From positions 7,343,001-7,407,000 of the forward strand of contig NC_056764.1 in NCBI RefSeq assembly GCF_018687715.1: a stretch of DNA of 64,000 nt, written 5' to 3'. Under the pieces are notes generated by a model. That model made no database searches. It saw nothing but the letters and a program-made list of their open reading frames with translations, and was not told where the DNA came from. The stretch is from Carya illinoinensis (Eukaryota > Streptophyta > Magnoliopsida > Fagales > Juglandaceae). Made by a program: the position numbers and the translations under genes. This document shows positions 12,527 to 22,989 of this stretch, piece after piece. Within the stretch, counting starts at the first letter, position 1, and every line of letters begins with the position of its first letter.

Positions 12527-13100
12527 TTGAATTTAAAAAATTTAGACTCAAAATTTCAAAATTCTAACCGTACGGATGAGTCCAGAGCGATCCAAATAGT
12601 AGGAAACCACTATTTGATTGTTGAAATCGGACTCCGAATGGCTTAGATCAAGCCGAAATTGGATCTGAAAAATGGACGGTTGTGATCTGTCTGGCGCGTG
12701 GGCTACACGCGCTGCACAGTGCGCGTGGGCGGAGAGTAGGCGCGTGTAATACACGCGCTACAGCACTGTGTGCGCGTGGGGGAGCGTGAGGCGCGTGAAG
12801 TACACGCGCCGAACCTGTGTAGGGCACGTGGGGGCGCGTGTCCGTCACGCGTCTTCAACCTTCGGAGCACGTGGGGGTGCGTGGGCGCGTGTGGCTCAGT
12901 TGTCTTCTTCCTCCGATGCGCGTGGGGCACGTGTATGACAGAAGATGCACGCGCGGACCTTCTAGGGGCGCGTGTGGGCTCGTCCGACCTCCATTTTTGA
13001 TTCCGTTTGCGGCAACGGATTCGTCTCGACGCGAGGAACACCCTGAAGTTGTCAAAAATTGATTTTAAGCAACTTGAATCTTCAAACAGTTCAAACCAGA
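12527..13100 (-). promoter_or_regulatory. Untranslated leader of Copia element 1, with GC-rich hairpins
   Basis: A leader of about 570 bases between primer site and gag. Its middle (12690-12980) is very GC-rich and repeats CGCGTG/CACGCG. Perfect hairpins occur at 12694-12712 (7-bp stem, 5-base loop), 12740-12758 (8 bp, loop AAT) and 12790-12810 (8 bp). Equivalent hairpins occur in the other two Copia copies. Long open frames here are compositional and not genes. Confidence 0.7.
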
Positions 13101-13112
13101 GCTCTGATACCA
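13101..13112 (-). other. Primer binding site, tRNA-iMet, Copia element 1
   Basis: The sense strand reads TGGTATCAGAGC two bases after the 5' LTR, the standard complement of the 3' end of initiator tRNA-Met. Confidence 0.92.
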
Positions 13113-13114
13113 AT

Positions 13115-13476
13115 TGTTGTGCCTCTAACCTGTCCGAAAATCACACAAAACAATTTTAAAGTGGTTCAGCAAATTGCTTACGTCCACTGGAGCCCCTTTT
13201 ATAGAATTTGTACAAGATTTATAAAAATCTACAAATTCTCAATTCTCTCACGTCCCTCTTTCTCTTTCTTTTCTCTCCTCTCTACTGCCTTCTTTGCAGA
13301 TCAGAACTCTCCTATTTATAGGAGGAGTTCTCCTCAACTGCTGAATACGGTGCAGTAAATTTCTGCTAAAATTATGGGATGGGTGCCTAACAAAAACAAA
13401 GTACCGAACGATGCCTACCAAAACAATGCACCTTACGGTGCATGTGCAACTCATGCCACTTGGGTGGCTTTCAACA
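13115..13476 (-). repeat. 5' LTR of Copia element 1
   Basis: 362 bp, the same length as the left copy. Differences are almost all C/T or A/G changes. Promoter TATA motif on the sense strand opposite 13311-13324. Confidence 0.95.
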
Positions 13477-13481
13477 GGTTT

Positions 13482-14112
13482 TGTGTTTTGGTGCGAGAAA
13501 CAGAGACGGTGGCTTGAGTGCAGTTGGCATCGGTTCTAAGTGGGTGGTCGTGCGTGGGAGGTATGTGGCCTAAGAGCACAAAATTGCTATGTTTTGGTGC
13601 TTTAAAATAGAGAAGTAATGGCAACGGGGAGGTTTGCTGGGTTATTCTCATGGAGCCTCTGACGTGATGCAGTGACTTGCAAGATGGTTGGAGTTGCCTT
13701 GCTTGAAGGGATTCACATGTGGTGACAGCAGCTACGAGGTGGAGATGCTCCACTGAAGCGTGAAGGTTTGCGATAGTGGTGGTTTCTTTGCTCAGAAAGG
13801 GGGGTCATTCCTGTTTGGTTTCCTGAAAGAGACTGACATGCATGAGGCACTAGGCGTCTTCAAGGGAGAGGGAGTGGTCCAATGGAGATGAACGGAGGGA
13901 GAAATGAAATTTCAAGCGGGAAAGAGGGGGAACGAAATGGAAAGGGAGAGAAAGAAAAAAATAAAACGGATGACGTGGATATGCCGGTTGCACCGGGCAG
14001 TTGTATTTATCATTTTTCATTCTATTATTATGTTCTGACAAAATCCAAACTCTAAATAGTGAAAAAGTGCTATAATTTTCTCCTTTATTTCTTGGGTAGT
14101 GCTATATAAACT
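13482..14112. other. Host intergenic DNA right of Copia 1
   Basis: Continues the pre-insertion sequence from 8039. Moderate GC, no recognisable gene or RNA. Confidence 0.4.
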
Positions 14113-15226
14113 CGGGCTGTTCATACGGGCCGGATTTTATCCGGTCCGGTCCGGAACCCGGATAATCGGATTTTCGATTCTGGTTTTCGGCCCGGATCAA
14201 ATCCGGTCCGAAATCCGGATTTAGAAAACTGGATGAATCCGGATCGGGTACCGGATTTAAAATCCGGTACCCGGGTTTATATAAAAGGAAATGTAGATTC
14301 CGGGTAGGGTTTCAAAGTTTGTAAAAGTAAAACTAGTTCGACTTTCGAGTAGCCGCTTCCCCCCCCCCCTTCGAGATTTCTCCCCAACATACATAATGTT
14401 TTTATGAGAATGTTTGTTCTCTCTGTAATAGCTTGAAAATTTTGATGGGTTTGTTTGTTTTGTCAGATTTATCTGCACCTTGCTAACAATATGAAGTCTA
14501 TTTTTGTAGGAATTACCTCACATTGCTTTGGCTTCCAAGGTAATATTGATGGAACGATATCTAAACAATTATATGATTTTTTTGTTGAATCCAGATACAA
14601 TTATGCCATTTTGTAGGATGTGTTGCTTTCAGATTTATGTTATTTTCATTCTATTTTATTTTTTGCAGGATCACTTTCAGGCCAATCACTTTGAAGTTGC
14701 TATTTGGTGTGGAAAATAAATTACTGATTTTGTAATTCATATATTGTAATTTGGTATTTCGTAATGTAATGTATAAATAACAAATAATATAATATATAGT
14801 GGATTGTATTGTAATGCATGCATACATGCATAGATGAATATTGAAATATTTTTTGGTTTTACATGCATTTTTATTGCGAGGAAAATTAAGTGAAATTTTG
14901 ATATAGGAGTTGATGATATTTTTCAATCTCTAAAGTGCACAATCAAATTTATTTTTATTATTTATAAAAAAAAAATCAGAGGTATATATGTGAAAAAAAA
15001 TCAGAACTTGGATGCATTTAGGCTTTTATTGGGTTAAAAAAAAAAAAAAAAAACCGGGTTCAATCCGGAACCCGGAATCCGGGTTTTGAAAAACCCGGAT
15101 TCATCCGGGTTTCGGCCCGTTTCTGATCCGGATTAACCCGGTCCGGGTTTCGGCCCGAATTTGAAATCCGGGTTTCGGTTTGGGTCTATCCGGATTTCCG
15201 GGTCGGAACCCGAATGAACAGGCCTA
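14113..15226. mobile_element. hAT-like non-autonomous element with CCGG-rich ends
   Basis: The ends are inverted: left CGGGCTGTTCATACGGGCC, right the complement of AGGCCTGTTCATTCGGGTT. The flanks ATATAAACT (14104-14112) and ATATAGACT (15227-15235) match at 8 of 9 bases, which suits the 8-bp duplication of hAT elements. About 160 bp at each end are packed with short CCGGGT/ATCCGG/CGGCCCG subterminal repeats. The middle is AT-rich and has no transposase, so mobility would need an enzyme supplied in trans. Confidence 0.75.
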
Positions 15227-15915
15227 ATATAGACTACCGATTACCTCCATTATTTTTAAATATTAAAAAAAATATTTCTTAATAGTTAAGAAAATAAAAA
15301 AATAATTTAATACATTTCTTAACAGTAAAGAAAAAAATATATATATCTATATAAGGAAAAAAAAAAAGCACCTGTAGGTGCAAATATTTCGATCTACCTA
15401 ACATTTCTCTCTTTTTTTTTTTTTTTTTTTTTTTATTTCTCTTTTTTGTTTGAGAGAAAGACAAGTGAGTGACTAACCCTTCGTCTATCCAACAAAGAAC
15501 TCCCTTCATCTTTTCTAAAATTGGATCCAAAACATGAAGTACATTGCCCAAATTGGTTAATCAAAACTAAATAATCTCATCCCATCTAATCATTATATTT
15601 TTTCAAATTCAAGTATAAAATATAATAAATAATTTAATTTTTCAAATTTCAATGCAAAATTAATATTAAAAAATTATATTATAATAATATTTTATTTATT
15701 ATTATTCAAAACATCTCATCTCATCTGAAGTGTATAACCAAACAAGCCTAAAGATGCTTAAGCTTTTATAGTGATATATGTTGAAATGGTTTATATATTT
15801 TCAAGTATTTAAATGTTGAGTGCTTGCCGATCAAGGTGCATGGATATGATCTTGAAAAGCTTGAAGAAATATGATTTGGAATATGGGCTTACATAAGTAT
15901 CATATGTGTGAATTC
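15227..15915. other. AT-rich spacer with homopolymer runs
   Basis: Contains a poly-T run at about 15412-15434 and a MITE at 15546-15748. No gene seen. Confidence 0.5.
15546..15748. repeat. Tourist-like MITE
   Basis: Left GCCCAAATTGGTTAATC and right ...TATAACCAAACAAGCC form imperfect inverted ends, with inner ATCTCATCCCATCT / CATCTCATCTCATCT. TAA follows the right end. Same family as 41330-41517. Confidence 0.55.
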
Positions 15916-16166
15916 AGTTATAAATCGACTTATATGACCACCTTTAGCCATCATAATTGACCATCCGTAGCCGCCAATTATGACTGCCCTTAGTCATCAT
16001 AATTGACCGTTCTTAATCGTCAATTATAATCGTCAAGACATCTTTTGTACTCCTATATATATGGGTATCTTTCAAGGTTTTCAATATTGAATCCTACACA
16101 TTCTTTCATCTCTCTTTCCTTCTCTCTCTTTGTCTTTCACTCTCTCTCTTCATTAGTTTCATAACA
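15916..16166 (+). repeat. 5' LTR of the old Copia element
   Basis: 251 bp with a run of ATAATTGACC/GTCAATTAT repeats, a TATATATATGGG promoter motif and a CT-rich end, closing with CATAACA. It is followed by CGTTATCAGCACGAG, the usual primer-site context of this Copia group. The first base is A instead of T. Confidence 0.8.
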
Positions 16167-17385
16167 CGTTATCAGCACGAGATTATGTTAATTCTAGAAC
16201 TAGTGGTCTTCTACTTCAAGTAAGTTTTTCAATATATTATTTGCAATCCCCAAGGTGAGTATTAAAAACTATATTCCTTATTATTACTTGATAAAATTAT
16301 ACGTTTATTTACATAGTTTACATCTCAGTTATATCTATGGTGAATTAAAATTTTTCACAATTTACATTTCAGTTATATATATGGTCAATTTTTATTCACA
16401 TAGTTTATATACAAGTTCTATTTATTTTTTTATATTTGTTATGAATTATTGATGATAAGATTCATCTTGGAATAGAAATGGAGCATCCCTGAAGGATCAC
16501 CCTAAACTAATAATTTTATTGAGTATCACATAATAAAAGATCTATTGATTTTGTGAGATAGTTTAAAGGAGTGATACGTGTATCAAAAGATCGGAATCCT
16601 CCCAAAAGCTCGTTATAATTAATGCACCTGAATTGCATAATTGAAATTGTGTAGAGAAAAATACTAAAGAATATATGTTTAAAATGAATGCCTCAGATGT
16701 GCTCATGAAGTAGCAATATCGAGTGCGAAAGTTTATAAGATATTCTAAACTTATATTTTATCTTCTAGTGGCTGCGCAAAATAATGAGGTTTTGTTAAGA
16801 AATCATTAGTCACATCCTATTAGTTTCACATCATTCCCTGAAATGAATAGTATTGGATTTATATCATTCTCGGGTATTTTTTTAAAGAAACCAAGAGATT
16901 GGATCTGGTAATGAATATCTTTATAGTACTTCTATGATTTCGGACCAGAAGCTTGTATTGAAAAAACTATCAGCTTTCTCTTTGAGATGATATTATACAA
17001 CTATTGAATCAAATATTATGATGCATTAAAAGTGATATGATTCAAAATATTTGTATATTTTTCATGATTATCTTGATCATCCAAAATCAATTATGATAAG
17101 TCGAATAATTTTCATATGGACGTTTATAAAAGAATCAGAATATTCTTTTACTGTAAAGTCTTCCCACCATGAACAGAAAGAAAAATTTGTTAGAAGCCAA
17201 TAAAATGAAATAATTCGACGTTATCTTGATTATCATAGGTGAACTGAAAGTTCAGATGATAATTAATTTATGGATGCAATAAAATAAAAATGTCTCATAT
17301 TCTAGTTGCTAATATCCCGGCGAAAACTGAAGTACTCGTAAGACAATTAAGAAATTTAGCAGTCTAATGAACACAAGACATGTCT
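16167..17385 (+). pseudogene. Decayed gag region of the old Copia element
   Basis: Between the primer site and the LARD insertion. No open frame is left. The position implies gag and perhaps the start of pol, but I cannot identify residues with confidence. Confidence 0.35.
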
Positions 17386-19702
17386 TGTGATGACCCGCTT
17401 TTACGTGTATTTTCACTGAAGGGTTGTTTTTAATTTAATTAATATATTAGTTTATTTATTTTGAATTAATGTGTTTTAAATTGGTTTTTAATTTATTTGA
17501 TGTGTTTATTTTATTTAGTCGTTTTACGGTTTTTAAAATCGTTTTCGGCGGATCAGTTTTGGTTTCCGGAGTGAGGACTGGACCTCATTTCTTTTCCCTC
17601 ATCTTTTCTTTTCTTTTCTCTTTTTCCTTTTTCTTTTTCCTTTTCCTTCTTTTTCTTTCTTTTTCTTTTTTTTTTCTTCTTCTTTCTTCTTCCTCCTCTC
17701 CCGCGTACGCAGCAGCCCCTTTTTCTCTCCATCCCGTCGCTGCCCCTTTGACCGGCCGGTTCTCCGCCGTCCGGCCACCGTTTGATGCACCGTCACCACC
17801 ATTCTCTTCCCCTTCCACCATAGATCATCCCCACCAATTTTCAGAGCCATCGGACCAGCCGTTTGCTTTCGAGAGCCGCCGGAAGTGGCTGCACCTGCTC
17901 TGTTTTTGCCCCTGTCGCCGGAACTGTTTTCTGCCCAGACCGCCGCCGTCCGGCCACCATTTGGCTCGCCGCCGGACTCGTTCGAACCCCCTCCCTCCGG
18001 CGCACCTTCCCACCAAATATCTCCCCCATCCGGCCGGCCGTTTGGCCGGAAGAGCCATTTCTTTCCCCACGGATTTTACTCCGATCCGCCGCCGTCTCTC
18101 CACCTCCGGCCACCATTTCTTCACCACTTCATCACCGGTCCCTTGCCGTCCTAACCCACCCATTTCCGGCCTCCAACGACCACCGGAGCAGCTCCCACGA
18201 GCTTGTTTTCCGATTTGCCATTTTCGGCCATTTCCGGCCATTCCGCCGCCACCCACGGCCGTCCGTCACTTCCAATAGCTTCACAACCACCTCTAGACCA
18301 TTCCCTATCAATCCCGTGTCCTAGTTTGTCCCCGTTCAAAAGTGGGTTTTTCAGACCCACGGCCACAGTGAATTTTCACTGTGACGTTGCTGTTTTTCCG
18401 CCGCTTGCAACGCCGCTTGTTTTCTAAAATTGCCGTATAGCGCTGTAAGTATTTTCCAAACCCTATTTTCAGATTTTAATATATATTGCTCATTCAATTA
18501 TTTACTGTTGTTGGTTGTTGATTCCGGACTGAGTCCGAGGAGTTTCGGGGGTCGGATGGATGGAGGACGGAGTTGCCTGTTTATTTGATTTATGATTGTT
18601 GGTTTATTTTAATATGCATTGATTTGGCATTTCATGGTGCATGCACGTGTGTTTGTGGGATTGTGTGAAAAGCCTGTGTATTGGCGTGACTGGTTTTACG
18701 GGTGCGTGTGTATCACGAGCCCAAGCCGGGATGGGTTATTATCTCGGTGGAGCTCCTCTGGTCACTCGGAAGCGGAATAAACTGAGTGATGTCCCCTGAG
18801 TTATCGAGAGAGATGACGGGAGCGGGACTAGGGGATGCTTGGCTACGAACGTGCCGGGCATGGAACCGGGCATCGCCCTACTCACCGACTCCGTGGCCCT
18901 TCGCTGGCGAGGGCTAGAGGTTGCTTGGCTACGCACGCGCGGGGCGCGGAACTGGGCATCGCTTGTTAGGTGTCACATGCGTGGTGGTACTCTGCGGTGT
19001 GACACTGGAGCCAGGGTGTGCGGATGACTCCTAGGGGAGGTCATGGTGCATACGGTTAAAATTGGATAATGGTTTATGAGGCCAAATGTGACTTTTGGCG
19101 TGGGCCAGATGGACTTCTGGCGAGATATTGGGCCGGATGGACTTCCGGCGAGATATTGGGCCAAATGGACTTTTGGCGGCCAAACGTGACTTTTGGCGTG
19201 TTTTTCGGAATGGATATGTTTTTGGGCCAAGTGGGTTTTTGGCGTGTGTGGAAAACTGGTGTTTTTGGGCTTTGTGCATTGGGCATGTTTCATGCATCTT
19301 GTTTGAGTTATATGTGTTTTTATCTGGTAGTGTTTGGGGTTTTACTTACCTGCGGAACCATTTGTGGTTCCGTAGCTTTTGGTGCAGGAGTTGAGGATGA
19401 GGAGGAAGAGGCTGAGCCCGAGGATGCGGCTCCGCCGGGTTGCTGACGTTATCTTTTTATTTGTTTAAAACTGTATTTGTGTTTTGTAATATTTTATTTA
19501 TGTACGTTTTAAACAGCTTGTATTACGTTAAGAAAAATTCTGGTACTTAGTTATGACTTTCTTATCCGCTGCGTGTCTCTCTGTACACAATTGCTGCCTT
19601 GCACACACTCGGCACCCGTCGATGGGATGGTGACCCGGGGTGTCACCATCCGGACGTCTCAATTTTTCCGTGTTCGGGCGTGGGGATTTTGGGGGCGTCA
19701 CA
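17386..19702 (+). repeat. 5' LTR of the LARD
   Basis: 2317 bp with a pyrimidine tract (17590-17700), a GC-rich CCGGCC block (17740-18260), a duplicated unit of about 60 bp containing GCTTGGCTAC (18837, 18925) and short repeats with GGCGAGATATTGGGCC (about 19110-19190). The long proline/serine-rich open frame at 17469-18278 recurs identically in the other LTR and is not a gene. Confidence 0.93.
19626..19650 (+). terminator. Perfect hairpin near the LARD LTR end
   Basis: GATGGTGAC and GTCACCATC are exact complements around a 7-base loop. The same hairpin lies at 25230-25254 in the other LTR. It could sit in the R/U5 region and affect RNA 3' processing or strand transfer. Its role is inferred. 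Confidence 0.4.
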
Positions 19703-19720
19703 GGTGGTATCAGAGCGGTT
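19703..19720 (+). other. Primer binding site of the LARD
   Basis: GGTGGTATCAGAGCGG follows the 5' LTR directly; TGGTATCAGAGC is complementary to initiator tRNA-Met. Confidence 0.88.
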
Positions 19721-22700
19721 TGGCTCTGGGTAAAACCACATGTCCCGTAGGTAGTACCAGAATGTTTTTAAAGGTTGTGTTTCAAAAATTATGTTAAGTA
19801 AAGTTGTTATTTGATTTGTTTTATTTGTTTGAACTTGTTTGCTTGTTTTTATTTATTTGGTTATGTTTTTGCATGCTGGTTTCTTTTGTTTCTTGCTGTG
19901 TGATGTTGGTTTTGGTTTTTGGTTTTACGATGGTTTTATTTGTTTTTCTTTAACTTGATTTGATTTTATTTGAATTGCAAGTATGTTGTTTATTTGTTTT
20001 GTTTATGTTGTTTTAAGTTGTTTTGTTTTGTTTTGTCCGGTGTTAAAGTGGGATTGAGGATTGTGCTATGACAGGAGGACGGTACTATTGAGAATGTTGT
20101 TGAAAAAAAAAAAAAAACTTAGTGAAGTAGGGTTGAATTTTTATAAAGGTGGGTTACTTTCATAATATTGTGGCTAGAAGGGAACGACATGGATTAGGCA
20201 ATTTCTTGGGAGTAGGAATGTAAGTTGCAACTAAGGAGGGGAGTTAGCTTTAAGTCGCTTAAGACGGTTGAGGTCTTAGGTTTTGTAGAAATTATGTAAT
20301 GAAGCTATAGAATAGGAGAGTGTAGGTTCAACGAACTTTAAGGATTGGTTTAAGAAAATTTTATCTAAGGTTTGAGGCCTTATAGATTTTAGGAAATAAG
20401 ATTTTGGTAATTAAGGTTTTAGGTTCGACAAGCTTTGGGGGAAATAATTAAATTTCAAGTTTTAAATTTCGCTTATTCGGATGAACAATTTGGTGGCAAT
20501 TGGGGTTTTAAAAATTTACAAGTTTTAAGGTGAATGTTTTGGATTAAAGCTATCAATCTCGAGGATTTCAGAAAATGACTTATTATCCGTTAATGTATTA
20601 GATTTTAAAGGTTTTGGGAGCCGATTGTTCTATTATGGGGTGTAAGCTCATTGATCTTAGAAATTTTAGAAATTATTCTTATTTGATTTAAGGTTTTAGA
20701 ATTGCAGAGTTGAAGGACCAATTTATAATAAGAGTTGAGTTCTTAATTTTACAGACTTGGGGTGCTAGCTTGATCCACTCTGGAGAGTGATTAGTTTGCA
20801 ACCATTAAAATGGGGTTGATCAGAGTTTAGTTAATAATATGAAATTTTTCTGGGGTACATTTCTTTGAGAATGGAAGGTAATGATTTAGCTCATATACTT
20901 CTTTGAGGATTGTAGATATTGACTTAGTTCAGAAAATGACTATTGTTAACTCGAGGTTGTAGTAATCGATTTTAGGAAATGATTTTTGTCGGTTCGGAAG
21001 AAATAGATCCATTAAGGTTTTGGAAGCAATAGTTTAATTGTTGGTATTGAATTCGATTGAAGTTGAGACCTTATGTTCTAGAAACTTTTGGGAACGGATT
21101 ATTAGCAGGTTTAAGGTCATTTTCAGTACAAAGCTTTAAGCGATAACTATTTACTGATATTAAGGGTATAAGTTAAGCAGATATAGGAATGAGTCATGTT
21201 GATTTGCGGATATAAGTCGAGGTGGTGGAAATAGTGGTAATAGACTATTTGTGTGTTGGAATGACTATTGGTTTCGGCTAAGGACGTATAAGATTGACAC
21301 GTGATAGTGGTAAATCGATTGGGGCGTTCAGTCGAAGCGTGTTACTCAATGGAATGTGGGTTGGCAATAATTGTTATAGCTCGAGGTTATAGTGACAAGT
21401 TTTAGGATTGATTCATACCGAGTTGAGGATAATAGATGATGCAGTTTTGGGAAATGAAATTTTGTTTATTTTGAGGATAAGGTACGGATGTTGGAAATGG
21501 AAGTGATGGATCACTTATACGTTAGAATGATTATTGATCTTAGCTAAGGATACATGAGATCCATTTATAGTGGTGGTGAGGGTGTATGGATTTCGGAGAG
21601 TACAAATCCTAGTCTCTTTTTGGGCTTGAGAGAAATGGCTTTGGTGAGTACTGAAAATGGATTAGATGTGATAGTATTAAATTCAATAGATTTTAACTTC
21701 GAGTTCTTAGTGAGTTGATCGGAGTGTACAGTTGAAGTGGGTTACCAATTGGAGTGATAGTTGGCATTTATTGTGGAGACTATCTTAGAGAATTAATTGT
21801 GACTTGAGGTCACACAGGAATTTAAATTTTGAGACTATACTTTCTTTTGGAGTTTTGAGTGTCCAATTGGGAGAATTATATACATTTTATTTAACTAGAA
21901 GAGAGATTGTTGAGTCGCCAGGTGTAGTGGATAATAAAATCTTGAAAGTGGAAGTTTGGGAATCAGCGGTGATTAACCTAAACAGGTACGTAAGGTAATA
22001 AGCAGTAGAAGTCAGGAGAGTAGTGCCATAGTTTTGATGGATTGGAGGTTTGAATAGCATGGCCTATCTTGAGATTTAATTTCGTATGCAATTGAAGGAA
22101 ATAGTCGTGCTAATATTAGGGTTATGAGAATAGAAGTAGGTAAGTGAGTTTATAAGAAGGGTTTATTAAGGTTATGGTGAATTCAATCGTGGTTCGTAGT
22201 GTGTTTAGTCATCTCTAAATTTAGACGATATTCAGAATTTAGGGGATGATTTTGATTTGATTAAGGTAGCTAGAGATAATTGAGGGATAGGAGTGATGAT
22301 TCACGATTTTGGGAGATTTTATTTTCTATCAAAGTGTGGTAAAGGATTTTCTTGCTTCCAGGTGTTAGAGTTAGCTTGTACTCAAGGGTGTTATTTTATG
22401 AGGATATAGTCTTTTTACATTTTGGCGAGTTATCAGAGTGCGCACGGAAGCGTGATATTTTGGAGATAATTAGGTATTTAAATTTTGTGCTGAATTTGGG
22501 TAATTAGTGACGACTCGAAATTTCAAGCAGGTACTTGTAATTGGAGAGTAATATTTTAGTTGTGCATATGATGATTATTGATGGTTTATTTTGGAAGTGA
22601 CTATTAGATTACCAAGATATGGTATACAATGAAAGTTTCGATAATATAGCATAAGAGTTGATTGAGATTAATACAATTCATTCTAATAAGAAGTACTAAT

Positions 22701-22973
22701 TGTTGAAATTTGCTTGGGTGCGGTTTTGAAGTTCTTGTGGATATGGTGATTTCGGTTTACGTGGCCGCTTTAAGAGTTCTAGACGTGATGCATTTTTGGG
22801 AGATTAGTGCGAATATGATGGAGTTGCTTATAGGAGTATTTTTGGGAAGCGCGTTCTTCATACTTGTGTGGAAATGGATGATGGTATGATTTTCTCAAGT
22901 ATAATCGGAGTTGTTTATGGTATCCTGCTTGGTGCTGAGGTTTGATCTCGCAAATTTCGAGGACGAAATTTGT
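19721..22973 (+). other. Interior of the LARD, non-coding
   Basis: About 3.25 kb rich in T and G on this strand, without any convincing protein-coding stretch in six frames. Diverged internal repeats are visible, for example GAATGACTATTGGT near 21260 and GAATGATTATTGATC near 21525, each followed by GCTAAGGA. Confidence 0.7.
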
Positions 22974-22989
22974 TTTAAGGGGGGGAGGA
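22974..22989 (+). other. Polypurine tract of the LARD
   Basis: AAGGGGGGGAGGA stands immediately before the 3' LTR. Confidence 0.88.

Larger units (their letters stand above)
8040..13476 (-). mobile_element. Copia element 1 (Tork/TNT1-like), full length
   Basis: A complete 5437-bp LTR retrotransposon on the minus strand. It is flanked by GGTTT at 8035-8039 and 13477-13481. The LTRs of 362 bp begin TGTTG and end CAACA. A tRNA-iMet primer site lies beside the right LTR and a purine tract beside the left one. The protein order gag, protease, integrase, RT, RNase H is that of Copia, and the gag resembles TNT1. I count about 12 LTR differences in 362 bp, nearly all transitions, so the insertion is of modest age. 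Related copies at 42-51 kb have different LTR U3 sequences. Confidence 0.95.

Noticed and set aside
12548..13113. Several open frames on both strands in the Copia 1 leader
   Set aside because: GC-rich leader with CACGCG repeats lacks stop codons by composition; the real start of gag is at 12526.
17469..18324. Long proline/serine-rich open frames on both strands, repeated at 23073-23928
   Set aside because: They lie in the two LTRs of the LARD, recur identically in several frames and follow base composition; no domain is recognisable.
18973..19446. Overlapping open frames of 100-125 codons near the LTR end
   Set aside because: LTR sequence with short repeats; the mirrored frames at 24577-25050 show that they come with the repeat.
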